From assembly GCA_030430725.1 (NCBI GenBank), contig JAUIKP010000103.1:1-9083 (forward strand): a stretch of DNA of 9,083 nucleotides. Direction: 5' to 3'. A program made the position numbers and the translations under genes. Below the pieces are notes generated by a model. The model was not told the origin of the DNA and made no database searches. It was given only the letters and a program-made list of their open reading frames with translations. Below are positions 1 to 5,679 of this stretch, piece by piece (the stretch's first letter is position 1; each line of letters opens with the position of its first letter). Source of the stretch: Nitrospiria bacterium (GTDB lineage: Bacteria > Nitrospirota > Nitrospiria > Nitrospirales > UBA8639).

Positions 1-1
1 G

Positions 2-409
2 ACTTGGTTGAATTCCGAGCCCTTACAAATGGAAAAATTGCGTGGCAATGTGGTAATGGTGGAGTTTTGGACATTTGGATGCTGGAACTGCCGGAATATC
101 GAACCGTATGTCAAGGAATGGCACGACAAGTACGCCAAACAAGGGCTGGTTGTAATTGCGGTACATTCGCCGGAGTTCAAGTACGAATATGATGTGAAAA
201 AAGTCAAAGAATATGTCCAGGAGCACCACATTCCCTATGCGGTGCCCATCGACAATGAATTCCGGAACTGGCGGCAGTACCGCAATCGCTATTGGCCGAC
301 GCTGTATTTGATCGATAAGACGGGAAATATTCAATACACCAAGATCGGTGAAGGTAGCTATGAAGAAACTGAAAACACTATTCAGCAGCTACTTGCCGAA
401 CCGACATAA
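2..409 (+). CDS. Thioredoxin-fold redox protein (TlpA/DipZ C-terminal type), 5' partial
   Basis: The reading frame is open from the first bases, and the residues before the first candidate start (W-L-N-S-E-P-L) read as the ordinary beginning of this domain, so the gene almost certainly starts upstream of the window. About 135 residues are visible. The redox motif C-W-N-C follows W-T-F-G at about residues 23-30, and the cis-proline region R-Y-W-P-T-L-Y-L-I-D follows near residue 99. The phrase V-x-x-P-E-F after the second beta strand and G-E-G-x-Y-E-E-T near the end are typical of the redoxin/thioredoxin domain found alone or as the C-terminal part of DipZ/TlpA-like proteins. These usually act outside the cytoplasm in disulfide reduction or cytochrome c maturation. 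Whether this one carries a signal peptide or a fused membrane domain cannot be seen. It converges with the phosphatase gene, 110 bases away, with no obvious terminator between them. Confidence 0.85.
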   Translation, partial: TWLNSEPLQMEKLRGNVVMVEFWTFGCWNCRNIEPYVKEWHDKYAKQGLVVIAVHSPEFKYEYDVKKVKEYVQEHHIPYAVPIDNEFRNWRQYRNRYWPTLYLIDKTGNIQYTKIGEGSYEETENTIQQLLAEPT

Positions 410-519
410 CAGGACGTTTGTGAAGAGGTATGGAACGATCAATGGGTAGCGAGAAAGTTGGAGGAAAGCGCATTTGATGAAATCGTGAGTCGGTTTCGAT
501 TAAGGGGGAGATAACAGGC

Positions 520-1329
520 TTATTCTAGACGACATTTCTTGAGTACCTCAGCCATCTCCTGGTGGATATGGCTGTTAGTGGCGATCAGGGTGCTGCCATA
601 GATGGAGTAGGGTTCGCCCGCATAATTTGTTAACTTTCCCCCGGCTTCTTCCAGGATGACTTTTCCTGCCGCAGTGTCCCAGGGATTGAGTTGTAGTTCC
701 CAAAAGCCATCGAACCGGCCGCAGGCGATGTAGCAGAGATCAATTGCGGCGGTGCCGGTGCGGCGCATCCCGCGCGCACGGAGGGTAAATGCGCAAAATT
801 CCTTGAGATTGTTATCTGTGGCGGTGTGCACGTCATAGGCAAAGCCGGTGACGAGCAAGGCTTGATTTAATTGAGGTGTCGCTGAGACATGAATGGGTGT
901 GCCGTTGAGTGTGGCCCCCTTCCCCTGTTGTCCCAGAAACAGTTCGTCCCGCGTGGGATCATAGACCACTCCTAGGACGCACGTGCCTTCATATTCCACC
1001 CCGATAGAGACATTGTACATGGGAAAGCCATGGGTGAAATTGGTGGTTCCGTCCAAGGGATCGACGATCCATTTGACGGGATGGGTGGGAATGTCCTGCA
1101 GGCCCTGTTCCTCGCTGAGGATTTGGTGTTCGGGAAACTCATGTCGGATGGTCTGAATGACGGCTTCTTCTGAGCGTAGGTCAGCTTCGGTGACCAGGTT
1201 GATGGCTTGATCCTTTTGATGGATCTGAAATCCTTTTTTGGCATAGTCGAGCAGGATCGCTCCGCCCTGCCTGGCGGCTTGAATAGCGATGCGGGTGAAC
1301 GAGTGAAATTCTGTAGGGGATAGTGCCAT
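520..1329 (-). CDS. suhB: Inositol monophosphatase family protein (SuhB-like)
   Basis: This 269-residue protein matches the Mg-dependent inositol monophosphatase family in length and in all signature motifs. Metal-binding carboxylates are visible as L-S-E-E (Glu73/74), the W-I-V-D-P-L-D-G-T-T-N-F block (Asp90 and Asp93) and the C-terminal N-P-W-D-T-A-A-G block (Asp218). The expected reaction is hydrolysis of myo-inositol-1-phosphate or a related sugar phosphate in the cytoplasm. SuhB homologues can also act with the transcription antitermination machinery, which cannot be judged here. The ATG at 1329 has no clear Shine-Dalgarno sequence. A modest promoter-like pair lies just upstream (1356-1384), which would give a very short leader. 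The gene ends facing the thioredoxin gene. Family assignment is firm; the substrate is not determined. Confidence 0.93.
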   Translation of the reverse strand: MALSPTEFHSFTRIAIQAARQGGAILLDYAKKGFQIHQKDQAINLVTEADLRSEEAVIQTIRHEFPEHQILSEEQGLQDIPTHPVKWIVDPLDGTTNFTHGFPMYNVSIGVEYEGTCVLGVVYDPTRDELFLGQQGKGATLNGTPIHVSATPQLNQALLVTGFAYDVHTATDNNLKEFCAFTLRARGMRRTGTAAIDLCYIACGRFDGFWELQLNPWDTAAGKVILEEAGGKLTNYAGEPYSIYGSTLIATNSHIHQEMAEVLKKCRLE

Positions 1330-1355
1330 AGATGATGGGAACCAGACGGTTTCCG

Positions 1356-1384
1356 AGCATACCTGAAGTCTGCGGAAATCCCAA
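1356..1384 (-). promoter_or_regulatory. Possible sigma70-type promoter for the phosphatase gene
   Basis: On the minus strand a TTGGGA hexamer (1379-1384) is separated by exactly 17 bases from TATGCT (1356-1361). Each matches the consensus at 4 of 6 positions. It would start transcription about 15-20 bases before the ATG at 1329, consistent with the lack of a Shine-Dalgarno sequence there. This is a weak match and could be chance. Confidence 0.35.
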
Positions 1385-1440
1385 GTGCCAGGATGCGATC
1401 ATGTGAATTTGTTGTGTGAATGTTTAAGCGAGGTGAGGAG

Positions 1441-1477
1441 AAAAACACACCGGGAGTGGGTGGCCCCACCCCCGGTG
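1441..1477 (-). terminator. Intrinsic terminator after the Lys-rich microprotein gene
   Basis: On the minus strand a GC-rich hairpin pairs CACCGG (1477-1472) with CCGGTG (1453-1448) and, inside it, GGGTGG with CCACCC around a 2-base loop. One arm has a 4-base bulge. The hairpin is followed, after TG, by a run of five T (1445-1441). It begins 22 bases after the stop codon of the small Lys-rich gene. This closes the two-gene HARE-HTH/microprotein unit and supports the small gene being transcribed. Confidence 0.8.
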
Positions 1478-1499
1478 GCACTGCAGGTGGGATCTACAG

Positions 1500-1586
1500 C
1501 TACTTCTTCTTGGTTTTTGCTTTTGCTTTGGGTTTCGCGGCCGCAGCCTTTTTCTTTGGAGCGGCTTTCTTTTTCGTTGCTGCCAA
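1500..1586 (-). CDS. 28-residue Lys/Ala-rich histone-H1-tail-like microprotein
   Basis: A short minus-strand frame begins at TTG (1586-1584) and ends at TAG (1502-1500). Of its 28 residues 13 are Lys and 10 are Ala, with two Pro, two Thr and no acidic or aromatic residue. The arrangement (K-K-K-A-A-P-K-K-K early, then alternating K-A-K-A-K, then a K-K-K end) is that of histone H1 C-terminal tails and bacterial H1-like or AlgP-type tails, which bind nucleic acid by charge. The start is supported by a near-perfect Shine-Dalgarno sequence, AAGGGGGTGA at 1601-1592 (one mismatch to AAGGAGGTGA), five bases before the TTG. A GTG at 1595 is too close to it. An in-frame TGA at 1604-1602 blocks any longer reading. 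The gene lies 47 bases after the HARE-HTH gene and is followed by an intrinsic terminator. Its function in nucleoid or RNA binding is inferred from composition alone. Confidence 0.7.
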   Translation of the reverse strand: MAATKKKAAPKKKAAAAKPKAKAKTKKK

Positions 1587-1591
1587 TTCAC

Positions 1592-1601
1592 TCACCCCCT
1601 T
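1592..1601 (-). promoter_or_regulatory. Strong ribosome binding site deciding the microprotein start
   Basis: The minus-strand bases AAGGGGGTGA match the extended anti-Shine-Dalgarno complement AAGGAGGTGA with a single mismatch. The spacing fits the TTG at 1586 and not the GTG at 1595, which lies inside the site. It is the clearest evidence that this short frame is translated. Confidence 0.65.
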
Positions 1602-1633
1602 TCAGATCGTACAATTATGCCCGTCAATGTGGG

Positions 1634-2158
1634 TCAGACGGCTTTGGTTAAAGATTTTTCGTGATTGACTTCGAAAGTATTGGGCCCCACTTTACGAAAA
1701 CGAGGATCCCTTTTTAAGGATGTTGCGACAGAGGTGACTGGGGTTTTTCCCCGGATAGGCATCCCGCCTTCTTTGAGGCGTTGAAAAAGTTCTTTGGCGT
1801 GCAATGGACGACCTAACTCTTGGAGAACCATGTACACTGCATCAGGGACGCTCATACCCACGTATTTGCTTCGGCCTAGAAGAATTTCCCTCGACTTAGA
1901 CGCGACGTCCGTGTCGGTTGAGGGCAGATCCCCCTCTTTTTCCGAGAAGATCTGGCTGGAGAGACTCGCCAGCTTTGCCTTGTCAGCTTCGACGCGATAG
2001 AGGGTTTTTGCCAACTCCAGATATTTCTCAACCGTCGCAATTTCCTCACCTACCTGCTCCCGTTTTTTTTGGAGGTCCTTGAGTTTGCGCTCATAAACAC
2101 TGATGCGCTGCTCCAGCCCATCGCTGATATCTTTAAGCTGGTCATTTTGGTCCTCCAT
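1634..2158 (-). CDS. Coiled-coil plus HARE-HTH winged-helix protein, putative DNA-binding
   Basis: This is a 174-residue soluble protein with two parts. Residues 1 to about 68 are highly charged, with heptad-like Leu/Ile spacing and no proline, and read as a long coiled coil. An acidic, Ser/Asp-rich linker spans about 70-95. Residues about 102-165 (S-V-P-D-A-V through G-R-P-L-H-A-K-E-L, then T-S-V-A-T-S-L-K-R-D-P-R-F and G-P-N-T-F-E-V) match the HARE-HTH (HB1/ASXL/restriction endonuclease) winged helix, related to the RNA polymerase delta subunit domain. Members of this family are thought to read or bind DNA, often alongside chromatin or restriction proteins. The ATG at 2158 follows GGTGGAG with fair spacing, and a good promoter lies just upstream. 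It is the first gene of a unit with the Lys-rich microprotein. The domain call is fairly secure; the biological role is unknown. Confidence 0.82.
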   Translation of the reverse strand: MEDQNDQLKDISDGLEQRISVYERKLKDLQKKREQVGEEIATVEKYLELAKTLYRVEADKAKLASLSSQIFSEKEGDLPSTDTDVASKSREILLGRSKYVGMSVPDAVYMVLQELGRPLHAKELFQRLKEGGMPIRGKTPVTSVATSLKRDPRFRKVGPNTFEVNHEKSLTKAV

Positions 2159-2187
2159 TTCGCAAGCTCCACCATATGTTGAGGCTC

Positions 2188-2216
2188 ATTCTATTCGTGT
2201 TTTAAAGCAAAGTCAA
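2188..2216 (-). promoter_or_regulatory. Sigma70-type promoter for the HARE-HTH/microprotein unit
   Basis: On the minus strand TTGACT (2216-2211) and TAGAAT (2193-2188) are separated by exactly 17 bases; each hexamer matches consensus at five of six positions. The predicted start point near 2181 leaves a leader of a little over 20 bases before the ATG at 2158, containing a GGTGGAG ribosome binding site. The promoter sits at the edge of the AT-rich island. Confidence 0.75.
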
Positions 2217-2520
2217 TAAGCAAGCTTTAAATTTTTAATTTTAAATGGTGACTTCAAACAAATATGCAAATTACGATTGGTTGGATATAGATCAATGGCA
2301 TGTTTGTGAAGAGATCATTATAAAATTACATGATGACAATAAAAGCCTAAACTTAGTGGCTTATAATTTTTTAAATTCAATATTTGGTATGTTATTTATC
2401 CATACGTATCATTAAAGTGTATTTTTTACTAGGTAATATATCGTGTAATTAATTTTATATCTGAATGTTTTGTGTGGCGAAGACATTGGCCAAAATTTCT
2501 ATGAATTGGCAATAATGTAG
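2217..2520. other. AT-rich intergenic island
   Basis: This part of the divergent gap before rlmN is strikingly AT-rich compared with the coding DNA on either side; for example only 25 of the 120 bases at 2341-2460 are G or C. It contains runs such as TTTAAATTTTTAATTTTAAA and no recognisable gene apart from the orphan frame at 2245-2415. The edges are not marked by visible direct repeats, tRNA sequence or terminal inverted repeats. It may be a relic of inserted DNA or a protein-binding/regulatory region. Confidence 0.5.
2245..2415 (+). CDS. Orphan 56-residue ORF in the AT-rich island, doubtful
   Basis: An ATG frame of 56 codons runs through the AT-rich island and ends at TAA. The peptide is not low complexity: it holds two Trp, one Cys, four Tyr and acidic residues in its first half, then a hydrophobic stretch near the end (residues about 40-53). 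I recognise no family. There is no Shine-Dalgarno sequence before the ATG, no clear promoter, and base use differs sharply from neighbouring genes. It could be a small acquired gene, a decayed remnant or chance. An unrelated 30-codon frame starting at 2559 is even less supported. Confidence 0.2.
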   Translation: MVTSNKYANYDWLDIDQWHVCEEIIIKLHDDNKSLNLVAYNFLNSIFGMLFIHTYH

Positions 2521-2686
2521 CGATATCGTTTATTGAAGAGGATTTCCAGTCTGGAAGTATGGTATGGAACACTCGTCGTTTGAAGCATGCCAGGGAGGAA
2601 GCGACAACGGGTTGTGGCGCAGAAATACCTAATGCGAATGGGGTATTTTAAGAAATTCTCTACAGTTCTTGAGGTGGCTGGGGAAT

Positions 2687-2733
2687 GGAGGGATGCTATG
2701 ATGAATGTTGGAAGATTTGATTGTGGGAATTAG
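2687..2733 (+). CDS. Possible 11-residue leader ORF ahead of rlmN
   Basis: A clear GGAGGG Shine-Dalgarno sequence (2687-2692) sits five bases before ATG-ATG (2698-2703). The frame encodes only M-M-N-V-G-R-F-D-C-G-N and stops at TAG 2731-2733, five bases before the preferred rlmN ATG at 2739, in a different frame. The coding part is 2698-2733; the entry includes the ribosome binding site. The best ribosome binding site in this leader therefore serves a tiny frame rather than rlmN, which suggests translational coupling or an upstream regulatory ORF. It could also be coincidence. Confidence 0.3.
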
Positions 2734-2738
2734 ACCTG

Positions 2739-3842
2739 ATGGCCCAACATACCGTTCCTCTTAACCTGCTTGCTCTCAACGCGAATGAACTGAATGCATT
2801 CGTTCAACAATTCGGTTGGCCGCGATATCGGGCCGACCAAATCCTCCGGTGGCTCTACCAACATCGTGCAGTGGATATTGAATCGATGACCAACTTGTCA
2901 AAAGCCGACCGAGCCAGGTTGCAGGAGGTGGCGACCATACACCGTATGGGGTTTTCACCTCCAATGACTGCCAGCGATGGCACCACAAAATTTGTGTGGA
3001 ATTTGGATGATGGCTTGGCTGTGGAAACGATATTGATCCCGGAAGGTCGTCGACGGACATTGTGTCTGTCATCTCAAGTCGGCTGCACGCTGGATTGTGG
3101 CTTTTGTTTAACGGCCGAGATGGGCCTGAAGCGAAGTCTGCGGGCGCATGAAATTGTCGGACAGGTGCTGAATGTCCAGGCCTATCTGCCGGAAGGGGAG
3201 CATCTGTCTTCTCTGGTGTTCATGGGAATGGGAGAGCCATTGGTAAATTTTGAGCCTGTCGCCGAAGCGATCCAGCGTCTTACCAATATTGAATGGGGGT
3301 TGGGTTTTTCTCCACGACGAATTACGGTGTCAACAGCAGGATGGATTCCGCGATTTTCAGACGTGCGGCGATTAGGCGTGAATTTGGCCATATCCCTAAA
3401 TGGCACAACCAATGAGCAGCGGTCGCATCTGATGCCTGCAGTGAATAGGCGCTATGATTTATCCGAATTACTCGATGCCTGTCGCGATTATACTCAATTC
3501 AGCGAACGCCCTCTGACGTTTGAGTACGTGTTGTTAGCGGGGGTCAATGATTCACCGGATGATGCCAGGCGTTTGGTGCGCCTTTTACAGGGAATCCGGT
3601 GCAAGGTAAATTTGATTCCCTTTAATGAATTTCCGGGGAACCCGTTCCGGCGCCCGTCATCGGGTGTGGTTGATGTCTTTCAGGATATTGTCAGAAAGAA
3701 GGGTCTGGACGTGTTTCTTCGAAAAAGCCGGGGAGACGATGTATTGGGGGCTTGCGGCCAATTAGGTCGATCAGCTTCTGAAGTCTTAAATCAGACAACT
3801 ACGAACAAAAAAAGGAGTCTCCCTCTCTATGCTCAATCTTGA
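2739..3842 (+). CDS. rlmN: 23S rRNA (A2503-C2)/tRNA (A37-C2) methyltransferase RlmN
   Basis: This radical-SAM enzyme methylates C2 of adenosine in 23S rRNA and some tRNAs, in the cytoplasm. The 367-residue product has the family's usual length. From the ATG, the three cluster cysteines C-T-L-D-C-G-F-C are Cys116, Cys120 and Cys123, preceded by the family phrase L-C-L-S-S-Q-V-G with Cys109. The F-M-G-M-G-E-P-L SAM-binding block follows near residue 162, and the catalytic methyl-carrying Cys339 lies in G-A-C-G-Q-L near the C-terminus. All residues needed for RlmN chemistry are present. I prefer the ATG at 2739 because its distance to the first conserved leucines fits the family; a TTG at 2721, six bases after GGAAG, would add six residues. 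The 3' end overlaps larE by 14 bases, which implies one transcript. Confidence 0.95.
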   Translation: MAQHTVPLNLLALNANELNAFVQQFGWPRYRADQILRWLYQHRAVDIESMTNLSKADRARLQEVATIHRMGFSPPMTASDGTTKFVWNLDDGLAVETILIPEGRRRTLCLSSQVGCTLDCGFCLTAEMGLKRSLRAHEIVGQVLNVQAYLPEGEHLSSLVFMGMGEPLVNFEPVAEAIQRLTNIEWGLGFSPRRITVSTAGWIPRFSDVRRLGVNLAISLNGTTNEQRSHLMPAVNRRYDLSELLDACRDYTQFSERPLTFEYVLLAGVNDSPDDARRLVRLLQGIRCKVNLIPFNEFPGNPFRRPSSGVVDVFQDIVRKKGLDVFLRKSRGDDVLGACGQLGRSASEVLNQTTTNKKRSLPLYAQS

Positions 3843-4656
3843 ACCAACTCTGCAGGGGAAGTATGAGGCCCTGCAAAAAATCTTTGTCCATATGGGTTCG
3901 GTGGTGGTCGCATTTTCTGGCGGGGTCGACAGTACGCTCGTCTTAAAAGTGGGTTTTGACACGCTTGGGGACAAGGTGAAAGCGGTGACGGCGGTTTCAC
4001 CAACCTTTCCCGCGCTGGAAGTGGAAGAGGTTAAGCGATTAAGTACAGCGATCGGCGTGCCATTGCAATTGGTAGAAACGGATCAATTGCAAATTGAGTC
4101 ATTTGTCAAAAATGATGCGACCCGATGTTTCCATTGCAAAACGGATTTGTACCGGTTGCTTTCCAATCTTCGGGATGCCGTGGGATTTCATATCATTGTG
4201 GATGGAACAAATGTGAACGACCTGGGTGAAGATCGTCCCGGTATCACTGCCGCCCGACAACTCGGCGTGCGGAGCCCTTTAGTCGAAGCGGGACTCAGTA
4301 AAACCGATATACGTGAATTGGCCAAAGGTTTGGGGCTAGCCAATTGGAATAAGCCGGCTGCTGCCTGTTTGTCTTCACGAATCGCCCGTGGTCTCCCAAT
4401 CACCAAGGCCTATCTTTCCCGGGTAGAGCAGGCCGAGGCCTTTTTGGTTGCTCAAGGGCTCGCACAGGTCCGGGTTCGCCTTCACGGCGATATGGCGAGA
4501 ATCGAGATTGATCCAACCCAAATGTCGATGTTGACAAAAGAACCCGAAAGATCCCGTTTAGTAGAGGAGTTTAAAAAACTGGGATTTCAAACAGTCACGC
4601 TTGACTTGGAAGGGTATCGTGCCGGAGGTGGAAATCTTTCCTCAACGAATGGTTGA
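3829..4656 (+). CDS. larE: ATP-dependent sulfur transferase LarE, three-cysteine type
   Basis: This 275-residue PP-loop protein carries the ATP pyrophosphatase motif S-G-G-V-D-S-T (residues 30-36) and the LarE phrases D-G-T-N-x-x-D, R-P-G, N-W-N-K-P-A-A-A-C-L-S-S-R and the late V-T-L-D-L-E-G-Y-R-x-G block. LarE adenylates the carboxylates of pyridinium-3,5-biscarboxylic acid mononucleotide and inserts sulfur to make the nickel-pincer nucleotide precursor for lactate racemase-like enzymes. Besides the conserved Cys180 there is a C-F-H-C pair, Cys100 and Cys103. The well-studied Lactobacillus plantarum enzyme lacks this pair and sacrifices its single cysteine; the three-cysteine form is associated with [4Fe-4S]-dependent LarE such as that of Thermotoga maritima. 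The start overlaps the end of rlmN; AGGAG lies 11 bases before the ATG. No larA, larB or larC is in view. Confidence 0.9.
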   Translation: MLNLEPTLQGKYEALQKIFVHMGSVVVAFSGGVDSTLVLKVGFDTLGDKVKAVTAVSPTFPALEVEEVKRLSTAIGVPLQLVETDQLQIESFVKNDATRCFHCKTDLYRLLSNLRDAVGFHIIVDGTNVNDLGEDRPGITAARQLGVRSPLVEAGLSKTDIRELAKGLGLANWNKPAAACLSSRIARGLPITKAYLSRVEQAEAFLVAQGLAQVRVRLHGDMARIEIDPTQMSMLTKEPERSRLVEEFKKLGFQTVTLDLEGYRAGGGNLSSTNG

Positions 4657-4741
4657 AACGTAGATCATGAATTTTTGGAGCGGGTCCCTGGGAGGGTCTC
4701 ACTTAAAAACCGTTGTTTGCAGATGTTCTTGGAGACACCAT

Positions 4742-4776
4742 AAGAAAAGAGGGAAGTGATTCTTCCCTCTTTTCTT
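4742..4776. terminator. Bidirectional intrinsic terminator between larE and atpF
   Basis: A perfect 15-base-pair inverted repeat (AAGAAAAGAGGGAAG at 4742-4756, its complement at 4762-4776) surrounds a 5-base loop. The outer ends of the arms are purine-rich on the 5' side and T-rich on the 3' side when read in either direction, so the hairpin can end transcripts from both strands. It lies between the convergent ends of larE (4656) and atpF (4858). Confidence 0.85.
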
Positions 4777-4810
4777 GATGCACGGAGTTTTGAAGGAAAT
4801 GATGTCTAAG

Positions 4811-4840
4811 CGAATAGCTCAGGCGTTTGGGGCTATTCCG
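4811..4840. repeat. Second small inverted repeat in the larE-atpF gap
   Basis: GAATAGC (4812-4818) pairs with GCTATTC (4832-4838) around a 13-base loop, just after the stop of atpF on the minus strand. It has no T-run on either strand, so it is not a canonical terminator. It may help protect the 3' end of the atp transcript or be incidental. The rest of the 200-base gap shows only the bidirectional terminator. Confidence 0.35.
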
Positions 4841-4857
4841 AGAGAATGGGGAAAGGT

Positions 4858-5364
4858 TTAGTTTTTTGATTGAGCCGCGACGGCTGCGAGAGCCTCCTGT
4901 GCATATCGCCGATGGTCATCGTCCGATAAGCTTCGACCGATCACCTTTTCCGCAACCATAAGGGCCAACTCCGCGGATTGGGTTTTGATCTCTTGTATGG
5001 CCTTACGCCGCTCCCGATCAATGTCTTGTGTCGTTTCTTCCTTAATTCTCTGGGATTCGGCACGAAGCCGTTGCTCATTTTCATCAAGCAGTCGTTGAGC
5101 CTGTTGCTTGGCTTCTGCCAGGATCGTTTCCACTTCTTTGGCCGCCGACTGAAGCTTGCCTTCATATTCCTTGAGCTTTTGCTCTGCTGAAACTCGGTTC
5201 TGTTCAGCCTGGTCGAGGCTTTCCCTGATCTTTCGTTCTCGGGCTTCCATCGTTTCCAGGATCGGGGGGAGGGCGTACTTATAGAGTACCCATAGGAGGA
5301 TCCCAAATGACAGGAATTCCCAAAATATCAGCGATGAAAAGAAATGTGAGTCAAATTGTGGCAT
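4858..5364 (-). CDS. atpF: F0F1 ATP synthase subunit b
   Basis: The 168-residue product forms the peripheral stalk that anchors F1 to the membrane F0 part. A single membrane segment lies at about residues 9-30 (F-W-E-F-L-S-F-G-I-L-L-W), followed by the family's L-P-P-I-L-E-x-M turn and a long charged, almost proline-free helix rich in Glu, Gln, Lys and Arg (about 36-145) that makes the b dimer. The C-terminal phrase A-E-K-V-I-G-R-S-L is typical for binding the delta subunit. It begins 14 bases after the atpE stop, with AGGG spanning the end of atpE as ribosome binding site. The operon ends here: there is no atpH or F1 gene before the terminator. Only one b gene is present, not a b/b' pair. 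Confidence 0.95.
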   Translation of the reverse strand: MPQFDSHFFSSLIFWEFLSFGILLWVLYKYALPPILETMEARERKIRESLDQAEQNRVSAEQKLKEYEGKLQSAAKEVETILAEAKQQAQRLLDENEQRLRAESQRIKEETTQDIDRERRKAIQEIKTQSAELALMVAEKVIGRSLSDDDHRRYAQEALAAVAAQSKN

Positions 5365-5378
5365 AGGTCAGGAACCCT

Positions 5379-5606
5379 TTATCCTTTGCCCATGATGATA
5401 AAGGCGATGACCAATCCGTAGAGTGCGATGGCTTCGACCAAGGCAAACCCGATCCACATGTACTTGCCGACTCGGGCTTCTGCCTCGGGTTGACGGGCAA
5501 CTGCCTCAATCATTTTTCCGAAAATATACCCGATGCCGATACCGGCACCTGCAAAGCCCGCGGCCGCTAGGCCCATTCCTAAAAGTGCTGCTGCTGCAGA
5601 ATCCAT
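5379..5606 (-). CDS. atpE: F0F1 ATP synthase subunit c (proteolipid)
   Basis: This 75-residue hairpin protein builds the rotating c-ring. The first membrane helix carries the alternating glycines G-A-G-I-G-I-G (residues 20-26) used for tight ring packing. The polar loop is A-R-Q-P-E-A (about 37-42), and the second helix holds the ion-carrying Glu58 in F-A-L-V-E-A-I-A-L-Y-G. Ala follows the key Glu instead of the Ser/Thr seen in many sodium-type rings, so proton coupling is the likelier reading. A GGGAGG ribosome binding site lies about 11 bases before the ATG, consistent with the high expression this subunit needs. It is preceded by a 73-base gap that can fold into a hairpin, and followed closely by atpF. 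Confidence 0.96.
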   Translation of the reverse strand: MDSAAAALLGMGLAAAGFAGAGIGIGYIFGKMIEAVARQPEAEARVGKYMWIGFALVEAIALYGLVIAFIIMGKG

Positions 5607-5628
5607 TGTGGTGATGTCCTCCCAGTTT

Positions 5629-5666
5629 AAAAGGGACTAATTGTAAAAACGCCCTCTGACCCTTTT
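5629..5666 (-). promoter_or_regulatory. Hairpin-forming leader between atpB and atpE
   Basis: In the atpB-atpE gap the minus strand has AAAAGGG (5666-5660) complementary to CCCTTTT (5635-5629), with a 24-base loop containing a T-run. The stem ends just before the strong GGGAGG site of atpE. In Escherichia coli the same intercistronic position carries an element that raises atpE translation; a similar role here is inference. The stem is short and the loop long. Confidence 0.3.
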
Positions 5667-5679
5667 GTTCGATTGCAAG

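Noticed and set aside
410..519. Possible terminator or small gene between the convergent thioredoxin and phosphatase genes.
   Set aside because: Only a 5-bp AATCG/CGATT repeat without a T-run and a 15-codon frame are present; neither is convincing.
1500..1660. The Lys-rich peptide as the frameshifted C-terminal tail of the HARE-HTH protein.
   Set aside because: The two frames differ, the HARE frame stops at 1634, and the Lys frame has a TGA at 1604-1602 upstream of the tail, so a single insertion or deletion cannot join them. The tail also has its own ribosome binding site.
1420..1668. An 82-codon plus-strand frame rich in Phe and Ala that looks like a membrane protein.
   Set aside because: It is the complement of the Lys/Ala-rich minus-strand gene (Lys codons read backwards as Phe) and runs across its terminator hairpin; it has no ribosome binding site.
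2559..2651. A 30-codon ATG frame following the AT-rich island.
   Set aside because: It has no suitably spaced ribosome binding site, no recognisable similarity and no neighbouring signal; open length is within chance expectation.
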